Made by a program: the position numbers and the translations under genes. From assembly GCA_947095535.1 (NCBI GenBank), contig OX352773.1, positions 35,361,398 to 35,425,397 of the forward strand: 64,000 nt of DNA. The letters run 5' to 3'. Positions 61,696 through 64,000 of this stretch are shown piece by piece. The notes under the pieces were generated by a model. That model did no database searches, was not told where the DNA came from, and saw only the letters and a program-made list of their open reading frames with translations. Each line of letters begins with the position of its first letter. The stretch's first letter is position 1. Origin of the DNA: Poecilobothrus nobilitatus. Lineage: Eukaryota > Arthropoda > Insecta > Diptera > Dolichopodidae.

Positions 61696-64000
61696 TTAAA
61701 AACGATAAATTGAAAATTAAAAAAAAAACTAATCGGATATGCAATTGTTAAAACTTCATCAAACAAAAAACCAAAATTTTCAATTCCTTTGATACATTTA
61801 TATTGTCTATTTAATTATAATGATGCTTTTGATTAACTGAAATAACACAAATATTTTTGAAAATATTTTAATAAAATAAAATTAACTGAAGTGATACAAT
61901 AGAATTTTTGAATAGACATTATTTTGAGTTGATATTTGAATAGGTACATAGTGATTTTTTGCAAATCTCCGTATAGAATTAAAAAAAATTCAAATTTATT
62001 TTGTGAAAGGGAAAAACCAGAAAATAATTTCCGAAAAAAAAAAAAACAAAACAACTCCCGCATTTTATTGCTGCATTGCTTTGGTTTTCCAAATGATAAA
62101 TTTTCTAAAGTTATTCTGTGCTAAAAAAAATTTTATTTTCTATTAATATTTTTGTTTTTATAATCTATTTTGTATATTTTTAGGTGTTACCAAAATTTTC
62201 AATGGTTGCACTTTCATAAAATATTTATAGTGATGCAATGGAAAATATGATTACGTCCTGTTTGTTTAAATAATTTCTTTTTGTTTTTTCTTTTTTTTTT
62301 CGTTAATTTAGAGATGAAAATGATTATTGTTAAAATATTTATACCCTTTTTAGGACTTGTTTATTTATTTTCACTAAAATTACAGAATTTCCTAAATATT
62401 TGTTTAATTTTAACTTTTAATTGCAAACTTTAGGAATATGAAAAGTGAATAAAATTATTGCAATTTAAGGTATAATAAAAGAGAAATATTTAAAATAAAT
62501 TTTTAGAAAGTAAAATCTAAATATTTTAAAAACATATATTTAAGATAATAATAGATTTGCATTGAAGATACACTATAAGCTATATTTTTTAAAGTTTAAA
62601 TTTTGAGTATTCCTCCCAAAAGATTGTAAGATTATGCGAAATGGTTTTGTTTGTTTACTTTAAATAAAGAGAATCTAAGAAACAGTATTTTATCACATTC
62701 CCCATGGTTTATTGCATGAGTAGATAATAAATTGTAAGAAATTGAGAAGTGATATGCACTGGATAGATATTGTATTATTTTTGTCTATATACTTTTTATT
62801 TTTTTAATCAAAATTTATATTTTTTTAATCATATTTTTAAAACCAAAATTTAAAAATAGCTTAATTTATTTTTGTCAGATAAAAAACAGTAATTTATTTA
62901 TGATATATAAGTGGTGGTGTTAAATGTAGTTCTTTTTCATTTTCTACTTTTTGCAAATTAAATTTTAAATGTGTCTTTGTACTTTTAGACCAACCCTAAA
63001 ACAAATTTAACGATTCGTTAATTTTCTACTAATTCATATCTAACAAAAGCATTTTTTTTTTTTTTTTTCAAACCGTTGCAATTAATAAAAATCCGTTTAT
63101 TTTTATTTTGAGTACAAAATTAAATTATTCTATCCTTTTTTGATTTTTTCTTTTATTTTATTTTAAAATCCTTTTCATGTATCCTTCTTATTGCGTCACC
63201 CAATTTGCCTTCGTTTTTTTTTATAAAAATATTAAAAAAAAACAAAAAAAGAAATTAATAAAATTGAATTTATAAAATCTGAGTTTACACGAAAATTAAA
63301 ATCACCTTTTAAGGGTGAAATTAATTGAAAATAAAATTTCTGTTAGATGAGAATAATAAAAATGAATAACGCAGATAATATATAAGTTCAGAACAAAATC
63401 TTTTTAAAAATTAAGATTTTAAAGAAATTTTTCGCTTCTTTTACTTTATACTCATTTAACATCACACATAATTACTTGAACATTTTTTTTTTTTATTTTT
63501 TTAATTTTTATTTGATCTTTTGCTGTTTTGGTATTAAAACTTTGAATAAAATTAAATTTTTTTAATGCTTTTTATTTTAATTAATTGAAAAGTTCAGTTT
63601 TTAATCCATCTAAGTTTTTAAATGAAAATTAATTAAAATATTTTGGTATTTTTTAAATTGTAGTAATGGTTAAGTTAGAAAATAAACATAATATAAACCT
63701 TTGAATGTTTGTATTGTTTTATAATTGTAAAATACCACGGATGTTAGCTCTCAGTGGTTAATAATTTTTAGACTGACAAAAAGTCGATTCAGTATGAAAT
63801 TATAAAATTTGTAGACTGAAAAAATAAATTCAATCTTATATAACAAATTACAATGGGGGATGAAAACGCAGAAGGAAGGAATAAAATGATTCGCATATTA
63901 AGAGAAGCAAACTCCATTTTATTAAAAAAAATAAACTAGCAGCTATGGTAAAAATATAATTCATGTGAGTTATAACATTATTATAATACTAATAAAAGAA
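61696..64000. other. A+T-rich non-coding DNA
   Basis: Overlapping opposite-strand frames at 61833-62124 are chance. A 28-codon frame with a fair start context at 63853-63939 (MGDENAEGRNKMIR...) is less biased than its surroundings but has no donor site or homolog here. Confidence 0.45.

Noticed and set aside
63853..63939. 28-codon open frame near the right edge
   Set aside because: Short, without splice donor, signal peptide or homolog in the window.

Overview
This window looks like nuclear DNA from an insect, most likely a fly (Diptera, probably brachyceran). It is extremely A+T-rich, roughly four fifths by eye, full of long A and T runs, and gene-poor. The fly assignment is an inference. 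It rests on two copies of an interspersed repeat with 'ATACCCTACAC' ends and a 'CCTTTTGGTGGTTACAAAC' module that I recall from fly genomes, on an RTE-type LINE relic, on tRNA-derived SINEs, and on A-rich start contexts. There is no sign of bacterial, organellar or viral organisation.

The only convincing protein genes are two neighbouring plus-strand genes at 25682-26780 and 28207-30145. Each has two exons. The first encodes half of a signal peptide and ends in a phase-0 intron; the second encodes the mature protein. The predicted products (139 and 144 aa) are clearly related. Both have four cysteines with almost the same spacing, and both share a 'CQEI' motif after Cys2 and a 'YY-acidic-C-x-IE' motif at Cys4. 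I do not recognise the family. They look like a tandem duplication producing small, charged, probably helical secreted proteins. A weaker candidate is a minus-strand first coding exon of eight codons at 14347-14370 with a perfect splice donor, whose 5' UTR or promoter may include an isolated GC-rich island at 14771-14847.

The rest is an archive of mobile DNA. 1.1-1.4 kb: fragment of a fold-back family that recurs at 19.5, 24.2, 33.4, 36.8, 39.0, 40.9 and 44.8 kb and is complete, with two facing arms, at 59.7-61.7 kb. 5.5-6.8 kb: a TA-flanked inverted-repeat element containing a (CA)n-bearing repeat that recurs at 34.4-35.3 kb and as a stub at 43.4 kb. 7.1-8.1 kb: a piggyBac-like relic nested inside an outer inverted repeat. 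15.6-16.7 kb and 52.5-54.9 kb: two copies of the fly-type repeat with internal arrays of 142-bp and about 147-bp units; the second array has about 13 units. 18.4-19.0 kb: a TTAA-bounded block with repeated 19-bp palindromes. 28.7-29.3 kb: an inverted-repeat element inside the intron of the second secreted-protein gene. 41.1-42.2 kb: an element with a 'GCGAGATTTTTGTA' array and an inverted partner. 51.95-52.39 kb: an RTE LINE relic. tRNA-derived SINEs lie at 9.7, 20.9, 46.3 and 55.2 kb, with SINE tails at 30.6 and 46.2 kb.

The remaining stretches are simple A+T-rich DNA in which I see no gene. Part of it may be the long first intron of the minus-strand candidate gene.
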